This document shows positions 16,384 through 24,060 of a DNA stretch of 64,000 bases, in pieces. Position numbers and translations under genes: made by a program. Source of the stretch: Candidatus Brevundimonas phytovorans (lineage in GTDB: Bacteria > Pseudomonadota > Alphaproteobacteria > Caulobacterales > Caulobacteraceae); the NCBI GenBank assembly GCA_029203145.1, contig CP119309.1, positions 2,753,001 to 2,817,000 on the forward strand, in the 5' to 3' direction. Each line of letters begins with the position of its first letter. The stretch's first letter is position 1. A model generated the notes under the pieces. It saw only the letters and a list, made by a program, of their open reading frames with translations. It did not search any database and was not told where the DNA came from.

Positions 16384-16949
16384 TGCGCCGCGCCCTGGCT
16401 CCGTCGTCTCGCCTGATCGCGCGGCTGATCGCCGACCGGCGCGGCGTCTCGGCGGTCGAGTTCGCCCTGCTGGCCCCGGTCATGATCCTGATCTATTTCG
16501 GCCTGACGCAGTTCAGCCTGGCCTATATGGCCGAGCGTCGGGCCAGCCACAGCGCCGCCATGATCGCCGACCTGGTGGCCCAGAGCGGCAAGACCAGCGT
16601 CAAGGACCTGCAGAGCGTGTCCGACATCGGCCAGATGCTGATGAAGCCCTTTTCCGCCTCCCCGCTGACGACGCGGATTTCCAGCGTGACCATGGATGAC
16701 AAGGGTCGCGCCTGGGTCGACTGGAGCTACACCAGCAACAGCAATGTCTTGCAGCCGCTGAGCAAGCTCACCCCGATCGCCGACCTGCCGCCCGGCCTGG
16801 CCGGCGACAAGGAAAGCCTGATTATCGGCGAAACCCGCTATGATTACAGGTCCGCCTTCCCGGACATCCTGCCCACCCTGACCACCTTCGGGCGCAAATA
16901 CTATCTGCGCCCGCGCACCGTGAATCAGGTGATCTGCACCGACTGCTAG
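16380..16949 (+). CDS. TadE-like pseudopilin 2
   Basis: A 189-residue protein with the same layout as the gene before it: basic N terminus, RRGVSAVEFALLAPVMILI (about residues 20-38) as TadE signature and membrane helix, and a periplasmic domain ending in a Cys pair (VICTDC). Its ATG overlaps the preceding stop (ATGA), so the two are co-translated and probably work as a pair. It ends 14 bases from the convergent pabB. Confidence 0.85.
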   Translation: MMRRALAPSSRLIARLIADRRGVSAVEFALLAPVMILIYFGLTQFSLAYMAERRASHSAAMIADLVAQSGKTSVKDLQSVSDIGQMLMKPFSASPLTTRISSVTMDDKGRAWVDWSYTSNSNVLQPLSKLTPIADLPPGLAGDKESLIIGETRYDYRSAFPDILPTLTTFGRKYYLRPRTVNQVICTDC

Positions 16950-16963
16950 GCGTCCGCCTGGTC

Positions 16964-18316
16964 TCAGACCTGGTCCGCGGCCTGCTCTCCGATCATGGCC
17001 TCCTTCAGCGCCCGAATCTTGGCCTCGGTCTCCTCGCCTTCGGCGCGGGGATCGCTGTCGGCGACGATGCCGGCGCCGGCCAGGGCGCGAAACCGCCAGC
17101 CCGCCGCGTCCTGCTCGAACGAGGCCGTGCGGATCAGGACCGAGGCCGTCAGCGCCCCGCCGCCGCTCAAGTCGCCCGCCAGACCCAGGCCGAACAGGGA
17201 GCCGCACCACGGTCCGCGCGGCGCCTCGTGCCCGGCGATGACCTTCATGGCCTGATGCTTGGGCGCGCCGGTGATCGAACCGGGCGGGAAGGTCGCCTCC
17301 AGCACCTCGGCGGCGCCGACGCCGGGCCGAGCCGTGGCCGTCACGGTCGAGACCAGATGATGCACCGTCGGATGGCGCTCGACCTCGAACAGGCGCTCGA
17401 CCCGTACCGATCCGGGCACGGCCGCCCGCGCCAGATCATTGCGCATCAGGTCGACGATCATCAGGTTCTCGGCCCGGTCCTTGGCGCTGGCGACCAAGTC
17501 GGCGACCAGTTCGGCGTCGCGCGCCGGATCGGCGTGGCGCGGGCGCGTGCCCTTGATCGGCCGGGTCTCGATGCGGCCTGAGACCGGATCAAAGGTCAGG
17601 AACAGCTCCGGCGAGTTGGACACCAGCGCCCGCTGACCCAGCCGCCAGAAGGCGCCGTAGGCCGCGCCGCGCTCGGCCGACAGCCGCAGGAAGACCTCGA
17701 AGGGATCGCGTCCCGCCTCCAGCCGCCCGCCCCAGCCGCGCGCGATATTGGCCTGAAACAGCTCGCCCGCCGCGATGCGATCCACCACGTCGGCCACGGC
17801 CGCCTCATAGGCTTCAGACGACGCCTCGCCGACAAAGGCGGCGGCGGGCGCGGTCGGGATCGACAAGACGACCGCCTCGGCCCGCCAGCCCGCCGCGCGA
17901 TCGGCCTGCGCCTCGGCCTCCGCCGCATCCGCGCCTCGACCGACAGCCCGGACCTCGCCCGCCGCATGGTCAAAAGCCAGCAGGGCCGGATAGCGGGCCA
18001 GCATCAGATCAGGCCAGACCGCGTCGCGCGGCCCCGTCGCCGGGCGCGCCCCGGCGTCATAGCTCATCAGCCCGACCACGCCGCCGCCCGCGAAATCAGG
18101 ATCGCGCAGGGCCTCGAAGGGCGCCGCGTCATCGACTGCGCCGACGCGGACCCGGTCCGGCTCGCAAGCGACGAAGGACCAGCGCCCGCCATGCGCCGCG
18201 ACGTCGCCCGCCCCGGCCAGCAGCGCCAGCGCGCCCTCGCGCCGGTTCAGCCCCGCGGCGACGGCCATAGGCTCGCACCAGCCCAGCCGCGCGCTATGGA
18301 CGACCGGCAGATTCAT
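16964..18316 (-). CDS. pabB: Aminodeoxychorismate synthase component I
   Basis: A 450-residue chorismate-binding enzyme that aminates chorismate to 4-amino-4-deoxychorismate for folate synthesis. The motif PIKGT (253-257), with Lys, marks aminodeoxychorismate synthase rather than anthranilate synthase (PIAGT). Other landmarks: FQANIARGW (about 187-195), SNSPELFL (about 233-240), VDLMRNDLAR and FPPGSITGAPK. No PabC lyase domain is fused. The start overlaps the stop of the phosphatase gene upstream by four bases. Confidence 0.92.
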   Translation of the reverse strand: MNLPVVHSARLGWCEPMAVAAGLNRREGALALLAGAGDVAAHGGRWSFVACEPDRVRVGAVDDAAPFEALRDPDFAGGGVVGLMSYDAGARPATGPRDAVWPDLMLARYPALLAFDHAAGEVRAVGRGADAAEAEAQADRAAGWRAEAVVLSIPTAPAAAFVGEASSEAYEAAVADVVDRIAAGELFQANIARGWGGRLEAGRDPFEVFLRLSAERGAAYGAFWRLGQRALVSNSPELFLTFDPVSGRIETRPIKGTRPRHADPARDAELVADLVASAKDRAENLMIVDLMRNDLARAAVPGSVRVERLFEVERHPTVHHLVSTVTATARPGVGAAEVLEATFPPGSITGAPKHQAMKVIAGHEAPRGPWCGSLFGLGLAGDLSGGGALTASVLIRTASFEQDAAGWRFRALAGAGIVADSDPRAEGEETEAKIRALKEAMIGEQAADQV

Positions 18317-19089
18317 GCCGTCAGCCGCCCCCGGATGCGCTCGGCCAGGGCGTCGTCCACGGCCAGGGCCTGTTCCAGATAGGCCGCGAGCGAGCCATGC
18401 CGCGCCGTGATCTCCTTGAAGGCCCCATCCAGATAGTCGGCCTCGACGCCGAGGAAGGCGACTACGGCGCCGTGTGAGGCGGGACGCCCCGTCATCTCGG
18501 TCAGCTTCCTGGCGATGCCCTCGGCCCGGCCTTCCAGATCGACGGCGACATTGGTCAGCAGATAGTCGGCGAGCAGGTCGTCGCGCGACACGCCCAGCAG
18601 GCTATGGGTCAGGGCCGCCAGCAGGCCGGTGCGGTCCTTGCCCGCCGCGCAGTGGATCAGCACCGGGCCATCACTCTCCGCCAGGGCGCGGAAATAGCGG
18701 CGGAACAGATCGAGGTGGGCGGCCTCGAACGGCAGACGGCGATAGGTCTGGGTCATGAAGGCGCGGCCCGACTGCTCGGTCAGGTCGGCGGTCTTCAGGA
18801 AGGTGATGTGCGGGGCCTCGCCGCCGTCGTCATGGGCGCTCTCGATCACCTGCCCGGCCCAGTTCGCCGGTCGTCGCGACGGCTGGTCGCGGCGCTCGCT
18901 GGGACGCCGCAGATCGACCACCGTGGCCAGGTTCAGCGCGGCCAGTTGCGCCAGATCGGCCTCGGTCGCCCGGGCCTGATGCGCCGAGCGATACAGACGC
19001 CCGCGCGCGATCCGGCCTGCGCCGACGGCGTAGTCGCCATAGTCGCGGAAATTATCGAGGGCCTGAAACGGCAGAAGACGGTCGCTCAT
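18313..19089 (-). CDS. Tyrosine-protein phosphatase (Y_phosphatase3 type)
   Basis: A 258-residue protein with the CX5R phosphatase loop HCAAGKDRTG (Cys147, Arg153) and the N-terminal NFRDYGDY and GRLYRSA motifs of the PF13350-type phosphatases (some act on phosphotyrosine, others on phosphoinositides). The conserved K-D within the loop favours this subfamily. Cytoplasmic, no signal peptide. It is coupled to pabB by a 4-base overlap; the functional link is not obvious and may only be transcriptional. Confidence 0.87.
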   Translation of the reverse strand: MSDRLLPFQALDNFRDYGDYAVGAGRIARGRLYRSAHQARATEADLAQLAALNLATVVDLRRPSERRDQPSRRPANWAGQVIESAHDDGGEAPHITFLKTADLTEQSGRAFMTQTYRRLPFEAAHLDLFRRYFRALAESDGPVLIHCAAGKDRTGLLAALTHSLLGVSRDDLLADYLLTNVAVDLEGRAEGIARKLTEMTGRPASHGAVVAFLGVEADYLDGAFKEITARHGSLAAYLEQALAVDDALAERIRGRLTA

Positions 19090-19122
19090 GACCGCCTTCC
19101 TTAGCCTATTCGCGCGCCAAGG

Positions 19123-19437
19123 CTAACGGGCGCTGACCAGACCGGACATGGCGTCCAGATAGGCGACGAAGGCGTCGCGGCCCGCCTCGGTCATGGTCGC
19201 CCGCGTCAGCGGCTTGCGCCCCTGAAAGCTCTTGGCGACCTCGACAAAGCCCGCCTCCTCCAGCTTTCTCAGGTGGACCGACAGATTGCCGTCGGTGGCC
19301 TGTAGCCGCGTCTTCAGTTCGTTGAAGTCCGCCGTCCCGACGCCAGACAGATAGGCCATGATCCCCAGACGCATCCGGCCGTGGATCACCTCGTCGAGGC
19401 GGCCGATGTCGAAGGTTTCAGCCGTATCCGAGCCCAT
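19123..19437 (-). CDS. Winged-helix transcriptional regulator
   Basis: A 104-residue MarR/ArsR-like winged-helix protein (HTH_34 type). The sequence runs from VIHGRMRLGIMAYLSG through the recognition helix region TDGNLSVHLRKLEEAGFVEV to the wing KSFQGRKPLTRATMTEAG. There is no sensor domain or metal-binding Cys. The ATG at 19437 overlaps the membrane-protein stop by one base (TGATG). The pairing with a 6-helix membrane protein is seen in many alphaproteobacteria; the regulator may control the pair. Confidence 0.85.
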   Translation of the reverse strand: MGSDTAETFDIGRLDEVIHGRMRLGIMAYLSGVGTADFNELKTRLQATDGNLSVHLRKLEEAGFVEVAKSFQGRKPLTRATMTEAGRDAFVAYLDAMSGLVSAR

Positions 19438-20063
19438 CAGATCACCTCCGACGGTTCCTGGCGCATCAGGATCAGGCCGGGAACAAGGGCCACCGCCATC
19501 AGCATGACGGTGAAGACCAGATACAGCACCGGCGAGCTGGAAAACCACGCCATGGCCACGGCGCCGGCATAGGCCAGGATCGCGATCACGGTCATCCACC
19601 GCGTCTCGGTCATGGCCCCCGCCACCATCCAGGCCGAGCCATAGGCGACGAAGACGATGGTCGGCATCAGTCGCATCGCCGACCAGTCTCCTGACTGAAT
19701 GCCGATCGCCATCAACCCCAACCAGGTGGCGAAGATTCCATAGCCCACAGCCGACCAGGCCGTGCCGACGGCGCGATTGCCGGCGGAGTTACAGCCCGGC
19801 TTGGATTTCATCCGCCGGATCAACATGGCCAGAACAATCCCGAAGACCACGCCGGCCCCGATCCAGAGCCACAAGGGCGCCCAGGGGCTGGCTGTCACCA
19901 CGCCGGTCGTCAGCGCCCACTGCCCCAGGTTCGCCGCGCCGAAGATGGCGGCGGCGGCCACCAGCACCGGCCCGGCCAGCAGCGGAGCCTGCCGCCCCTC
20001 CTGGGCCAGGGCCTTCATATAGGCGATATCGTCGTGGACGGACTGCACTTGGTCGCGGGTCAT
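19437..20063 (-). CDS. Six-helix membrane protein of unknown function
   Basis: A 208-residue protein: an amphipathic N-terminal segment (MTRDQVQSVHDDIAYMKALA) and six predicted membrane helices (about 28-48, 62-83, 100-122, 131-150, 154-173, 177-198). No known catalytic motif. GGGAGAG precedes the ATG at 20063; the frame is open further upstream but without a ribosome site. It is translationally coupled to a winged-helix regulator. I do not assign a function. Confidence 0.75.
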   Translation of the reverse strand: MTRDQVQSVHDDIAYMKALAQEGRQAPLLAGPVLVAAAAIFGAANLGQWALTTGVVTASPWAPLWLWIGAGVVFGIVLAMLIRRMKSKPGCNSAGNRAVGTAWSAVGYGIFATWLGLMAIGIQSGDWSAMRLMPTIVFVAYGSAWMVAGAMTETRWMTVIAILAYAGAVAMAWFSSSPVLYLVFTVMLMAVALVPGLILMRQEPSEVI

Positions 20064-20164
20064 GGCGTCTCTCCCTGCCTGTTGATCGGACAGTGCGCCA
20101 AGAGCTTTATGTTGTAAAGTTCTTTTTCTGAGACGGAAGCCGCGACGCATGGCAGGCCTTGGCC

Positions 20165-20911
20165 ATGCGTGTCGCCTTTCATCACATCGCCTATCAGCCC
20201 CTGGCCGTCTGCAACGCCCTGTCGATGGCGCGGCTGACGGCGACCGTGCGCCTTGCGGGCCTTGAGCCCGGCGCGCCCGTCATGGATATCGGCTGCGCCT
20301 ATGGCGAGGTGTCGATGCATCTGGCGCGCGCCTTTAACGCCCGCGTCACGGCCGTCGAACTGGACCCGGTCATGGCCGAGGGCGCCGAAGCGCGCATCCG
20401 CGCCGCGGGCCTGTCGGACCGGATCACCGTGCGGCGCGAGACCTCGGCGGCGGCGCTGGCGGCCCTGCCGCCCTTCGGCCTGATCGTGGCCATCGGCTCG
20501 ACCGAACCGGCGGGCAAGGGCCTGCGCGACCCCGCCGCCGTCTTCGCCGTCCTGGCCGAGCATCTTAGCCCCGGCGGCGCCCTCCTGTGGGGCGACCTGT
20601 TCTGGAAGGAGGAGCCGCCCGCGCCCCTGCGCCAGCTGGTCGAGACCGGCGGCTACTACGTCAGCCACGAGGCCTGGCAGACCGCCGCCCGCGACGCAGG
20701 CCTTGAGGTCGTCTCAGCCGAGATCAGCGACGAGGCCGAATGGGCGACCTATCGCACGGCCATGGAGACGGCCATCGCCGACTGGCTCGACGCCCACCCT
20801 GACCACGCCGACGCCCCGACCGTGGCCGCCACGGCCCACCGCATCAAGATGATGCTCGACTTCGGCGCCCCCTACCTCGGCTTCGGCCACTACCTGTTCC
20901 GCAAGGGCTGA
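20165..20911 (+). CDS. Class I SAM-dependent methyltransferase
   Basis: A 248-residue protein with the SAM-binding Rossmann motif I MDIGCAYGEVSMHLA (about residues 40-54), motif II acidic position in AVELDPVMAEGAE, and post-motifs around LIVAIGSTEP (where small-molecule methyltransferases often have a similar turn). Substrate unknown. The ATG at 20165 is favoured; a TTG two codons earlier is also in frame, and no strong ribosome site is seen for either. It diverges from the membrane-protein/regulator pair with 101 bases between them. Confidence 0.8.
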   Translation: MRVAFHHIAYQPLAVCNALSMARLTATVRLAGLEPGAPVMDIGCAYGEVSMHLARAFNARVTAVELDPVMAEGAEARIRAAGLSDRITVRRETSAAALAALPPFGLIVAIGSTEPAGKGLRDPAAVFAVLAEHLSPGGALLWGDLFWKEEPPAPLRQLVETGGYYVSHEAWQTAARDAGLEVVSAEISDEAEWATYRTAMETAIADWLDAHPDHADAPTVAATAHRIKMMLDFGAPYLGFGHYLFRKG

Positions 20912-20918
20912 AAGAAAA

Positions 20919-20947
20919 AGGCGCCCGGAGAAATCTCCAGACGCCCT
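20919..20947 (-). terminator. Hairpin terminator downstream of the AMP nucleosidase gene
   Basis: An imperfect stem (GGCG 20920-20923 with CGCC 20942-20945, and GGAG with CTCC nearer the loop). On the minus strand it is followed by CTTTTTCTTTC. It lies beyond the AMP nucleosidase stop (21019) and repeat copy 20969-21008, and right behind the convergent methyltransferase stop. Confidence 0.6.
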
Positions 20948-20968
20948 TTCCACTAGAACATCGCCTTC

Positions 20969-21008
20969 GCGCTCAAGCAGCGAGCCGCCGCGCGGCGAGC
21001 GATAGCGC
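20969..21008. repeat. 40-bp palindromic repeat, family 3, copy A
   Basis: GCGCTCAAGCAGCGAG, then a GCCGCC/GGCG core, then CGAGCGATAGCGC: outer arms GCGCT/AGCGC and an inner stem, giving a cruciform-capable unit. The same scaffold with a different core occurs at 36148-36187 and 36198-36236. This copy lies ten bases beyond the AMP nucleosidase stop codon, in the 107-base gap between two convergent genes. Confidence 0.75.
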
Positions 21009-21018
21009 CCTTCTCTTC

Positions 21019-22464
21019 TTACCTGAAAGGCGGCTCGTCGAAGGCGCGCAGCTTGCGCGAATGCAACTTGGCGCCCTCGGCCCGCAGCAGGTCGACCGCC
21101 TGAATGCCGATCTGCAGGTGTTCCGAGATCGAGCCTTCGTAGAAGCGGTTGGCCTGACCCGGCAGCTTGATCTCGCCGTGCAGCGGCTTGTCCGAGACGC
21201 AGAGCAGCGTCCCGTAGGGCACGCGGAAGCGATAGCCCTGGGCGGCGATGGTGGCCGATTCCATGTCGATGGCGACGGCGCGGCTCTGGTTGAAACGCAG
21301 CGCCGACTTGGAATAGCGCAGCTCCCAGTTACGGTCGTCGGTGGTGACGACGGTGCCGGTGCGCAGACGCTTCTTGACCTCTTCGCCCGGCGCGCCGGAG
21401 ACGAGCTTGGTCGCGTCATAGAGGGCGCGCTGCACCTCGGCGATCGACGGGATCGGGATGTCGGCGGGCAGGACCGCGTCCAGCACATGATCGTCGCGCA
21501 GATAGGCGTGAGCCAGGACGTAGTCGCCGATGGTCTGGCTGGCGCGCAGGCCCCCGCAGTGACCGATCATCATCCAGGCGTGGGGACGAGTCACGGCCAG
21601 GTGGTCGCAGATCGTCTTGGCGTTCGACGGCCCGACCCCGATGTTGACCAGGGTGATGCCCTGACCGTCGGCGCGGGTCAGGTGGTAGGCGGGCATCTGA
21701 TGCCGACGCCAGGCCGCGTCCATGATGGCGCGTTCCGGGTCCGGGGTCTCGCGGTCGATGATGACGCCGCCGGCGCACGACAGGGTCTGATAGACGCTGG
21801 TCGGATCGGCCAACTGGGCGCAGGCCCAGCGCACGAACTCATCGACGTAGCGATGATAGTTGGTGAACAGGACATAGGACTGCACGTCCTCGACCGGGGT
21901 GCCGGTATAGTGACGCAGCCGAGCCAGCGAGAAGTCGGTGCGCAGGCCGTCGAACTGGGCCAGCGGGAAGTCCTCGCCCGGCGCGAACAGGCCGTCGGAG
22001 ATCTCGTCGCCGATATGGGCCAGGTCCGTGGTCGGGAACCAGCGCGCGATCGAGGCCGTCATGGTGCTGTCCAGCGCCACGCCGGAACCGTCCAGCACAT
22101 AGGGGAAGGGGATCTCCTGATCCGACGGCTCGACCGACAGGGTCGCGCCGTATTCGGCGACCAGCAGGCTCAGCTGCTCCAGCAGATAGTCGCGGTAGAG
22201 GTCAGGCCGGGTGACGGTCGTCGTATAGACGCCGGTGCGCGACAGGCGGGCGAAGGCCCGCGTCTCGAGGTCCTGAGGACGGTCGCCGAACCAGCTGACG
22301 GTCAGTCGCGGATAGGCGAACAGGCCGGCGGCCCGCGCTTCGGGATCGGCGCGCTCGCCGGTCTCGAGGAAGCGCTTCACTGCGGCTCGCAGATTGGCGA
22401 CGGATTGATTGTAGAGGGTTTCGAGGCGGTCCAGCGCCGCCTGGGGGGTCATCTTGTCTGTCAT
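21019..22464 (-). CDS. amn: AMP nucleosidase
   Basis: A 481-residue protein; AMP nucleosidase hydrolyses AMP to adenine and ribose 5-phosphate, a purine-balance function. The N-terminal AMN domain (about residues 1-170) is followed by the nucleoside-phosphorylase-like catalytic domain with NIGVGPSNAKTICDHLAV (about 275-292), MMIGHCGGLRASQTIGDYVL (about 300-319) and AIDMESATIAAQGYRFRVPYG (about 405-425; Met-Glu ribose-binding and Asp region). Length matches E. coli Amn (484). GAGGAAG precedes the ATG at 22464, which is preferred over the frame's upstream Met. Confidence 0.95.
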   Translation of the reverse strand: MTDKMTPQAALDRLETLYNQSVANLRAAVKRFLETGERADPEARAAGLFAYPRLTVSWFGDRPQDLETRAFARLSRTGVYTTTVTRPDLYRDYLLEQLSLLVAEYGATLSVEPSDQEIPFPYVLDGSGVALDSTMTASIARWFPTTDLAHIGDEISDGLFAPGEDFPLAQFDGLRTDFSLARLRHYTGTPVEDVQSYVLFTNYHRYVDEFVRWACAQLADPTSVYQTLSCAGGVIIDRETPDPERAIMDAAWRRHQMPAYHLTRADGQGITLVNIGVGPSNAKTICDHLAVTRPHAWMMIGHCGGLRASQTIGDYVLAHAYLRDDHVLDAVLPADIPIPSIAEVQRALYDATKLVSGAPGEEVKKRLRTGTVVTTDDRNWELRYSKSALRFNQSRAVAIDMESATIAAQGYRFRVPYGTLLCVSDKPLHGEIKLPGQANRFYEGSISEHLQIGIQAVDLLRAEGAKLHSRKLRAFDEPPFR

Positions 22465-22574
22465 GACTTCCTCTAGCGGAAAACCGTGACCATGGCGAGA
22501 CGGGGGAAACACAAGGATACGACTGTTGACCGCAGGCGGCGGTTGGCGTTCCGCTGTCGCCAGGAGGAAAACCC

Positions 22575-23099
22575 ATGCCCAGACGCCTGTTTCCGGTCGC
22601 CGCCGCCCTGCTGGCCCTGACCGCCGCGCCCGCCCTGGCCGAGGTCAAGTCGGCCGCGCCTGGCGGCTTCGAGGTCGGCGGATCGGTCGTCGTGGCCGCC
22701 TCGCCGACCCGCGTCTGGGCCGTACTGACCGCGCCCGACGCCTGGTGGAGCCGCGACCACCGCTGGTTCAAGGGCTCGACCCTGTCGCTGGACCTAGCCC
22801 CCGGCGGCTGCTGGTGCGAGCAGGCGGCGGACGGACAGGTCTCGCGCCATCTGGAGACCGCCCTGGTCGAGCCGGGATCGAAACTCGTCCTGCGCGGCGG
22901 CCTCGGCCCCTTGCAGGGCCAGGGCGCGACCGGCGGACTGACGTTCGAGGTCAAGGCCGAAGGCGAGGGCAGCCTCCTGACCTGGGCCTATATCGTCGGC
23001 GGCTATACGCCGGGCGGACTGGAGGCCTGGGCCGCGCCGGTCGACGGCGTCCTGTCGGCGCAGCTCGCCAATCTGAAGGCCCGAGCCGAGGCCGATTAG
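22575..23099 (+). CDS. Secreted SRPBCC-domain protein
   Basis: A 174-residue protein with a clear signal peptide (about residues 1-22, ending PALA) and then a START/SRPBCC-like domain: GGSVVVAASPTRVWAVLTAP is the typical first strand and helix and GGCWCEQAADGQ a mid-domain strand with a close Cys. AGGAGG eight bases before the ATG is one of the best ribosome sites in the window. The ligand is unknown. Its stop overlaps that of the convergent hydrolase by four bases. Confidence 0.8.
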   Translation: MPRRLFPVAAALLALTAAPALAEVKSAAPGGFEVGGSVVVAASPTRVWAVLTAPDAWWSRDHRWFKGSTLSLDLAPGGCWCEQAADGQVSRHLETALVEPGSKLVLRGGLGPLQGQGATGGLTFEVKAEGEGSLLTWAYIVGGYTPGGLEAWAAPVDGVLSAQLANLKARAEAD

Positions 23100-23947
23100 G
23101 CCAGTTCGCGCCGAAAGAAGCTGACCACGTCGTCCAGCACCGGCGCCTTCTTGCGAAACAGGGGCGAGAAGGTCGCGATCAGGTCGGCATGGTCCAGCCC
23201 GGAATAGAGGTGGGCCTCGGATCGTCCGCCGACCGCCTGCATCCGGTCGTTCAGGATGGTCGTGTCCTCGGCGTGAACCACGGTGTCGGCCGTTCCATGC
23301 CCCAGCCACAGCGGCGGCGCATCCGCCCTCGCAAAGGTCACCGGCTGGGTCAGGGTCGGATCGGGCGCCCGGCCAAAGGCGTTCTGCGACGCCGCCACAT
23401 CGAAGGGCAGAAAGTCATAGGGCCCGGCCAGACCCGCCGCCGCCTTGATCAGGTCGGGCCGATCCACGGCGGCCATGTAGCGCCGGTCCAAGGCGATCAT
23501 CATGGCCAGATGGGCGCCCGCCGAATGCCCCAGCACGCCCAGGCGCCCGGCGTCGCCGCCATAGGTCGCGGCCAGTTCGCCGGCCCGCGCCGTCGCCGCC
23601 GCGGCGTCCTCGATGAAGCGGGGGAAGCGCACCTGGGGCACGACGCGGTAGTCCGGCAGGAAGACGACAAACCCCCGCGCCGCCAGCGCCTGCGCCGCCC
23701 AGCCATAGACGGCCTTGGACCCCGAATCCCAACCGCCGCCGTAAAAGAAGACCAGCACCGGCAGGTCAGCGCCTCCCGTCGGCGCATAGACGTCCATCGT
23801 CTGTCGCGGGTGGTCGCCGTAGCAGAGACCCTTGGCCACCCGGCCTGCGCCCCGGTCGCGCGGCCCCAGGGTGTTCAGGGCCGCCAGCGGCGAACAGGCG
23901 GCGGCGAGAGCGCCGATCAGGGGAGCCAACAGGCCTCTTCGGGTCAT
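23096..23947 (-). CDS. Alpha/beta hydrolase (esterase, BD-FAE/HSL-like)
   Basis: A 283-residue hydrolase. N-terminal RRGLLAPLIGALAAACSP suggests export, possibly as a lipoprotein at Cys18. Oxyanion motif FYGGGW (HGGGW variant, about 68-73), nucleophile elbow LGHSAGAH with Ser142, acid in HGTADTVV and His in GLDHADLI complete the triad. Carboxylesterase activity is likely; substrate unknown. The ATG at 23947 is chosen for the signal peptide; the frame is open upstream without one. Confidence 0.87.
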   Translation of the reverse strand: MTRRGLLAPLIGALAAACSPLAALNTLGPRDRGAGRVAKGLCYGDHPRQTMDVYAPTGGADLPVLVFFYGGGWDSGSKAVYGWAAQALAARGFVVFLPDYRVVPQVRFPRFIEDAAAATARAGELAATYGGDAGRLGVLGHSAGAHLAMMIALDRRYMAAVDRPDLIKAAAGLAGPYDFLPFDVAASQNAFGRAPDPTLTQPVTFARADAPPLWLGHGTADTVVHAEDTTILNDRMQAVGGRSEAHLYSGLDHADLIATFSPLFRKKAPVLDDVVSFFRRELA

Positions 23948-24011
23948 GCCCCCACTACGCCCCAGCCCTCGCCCCGGATCAAGGCGAAGCTGACGCGCCC
24001 TTTCAGGCATG

Positions 24012-24042
24012 AAAAAGGGCGCGGCCTTCGCAAGCCGCGCCC
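24012..24042 (-). terminator. Terminator of the S9 peptidase gene
   Basis: A perfect 9-bp stem GGGCGCGGC (24017-24025) with GCCGCGCCC (24034-24042) and an 8-base loop; on the minus strand it is followed by TTTTTC. It lies 19 bases after the S9 peptidase stop codon (24061). Confidence 0.85.
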
Positions 24043-24060
24043 CTTCATTTCGCCTCTGAC

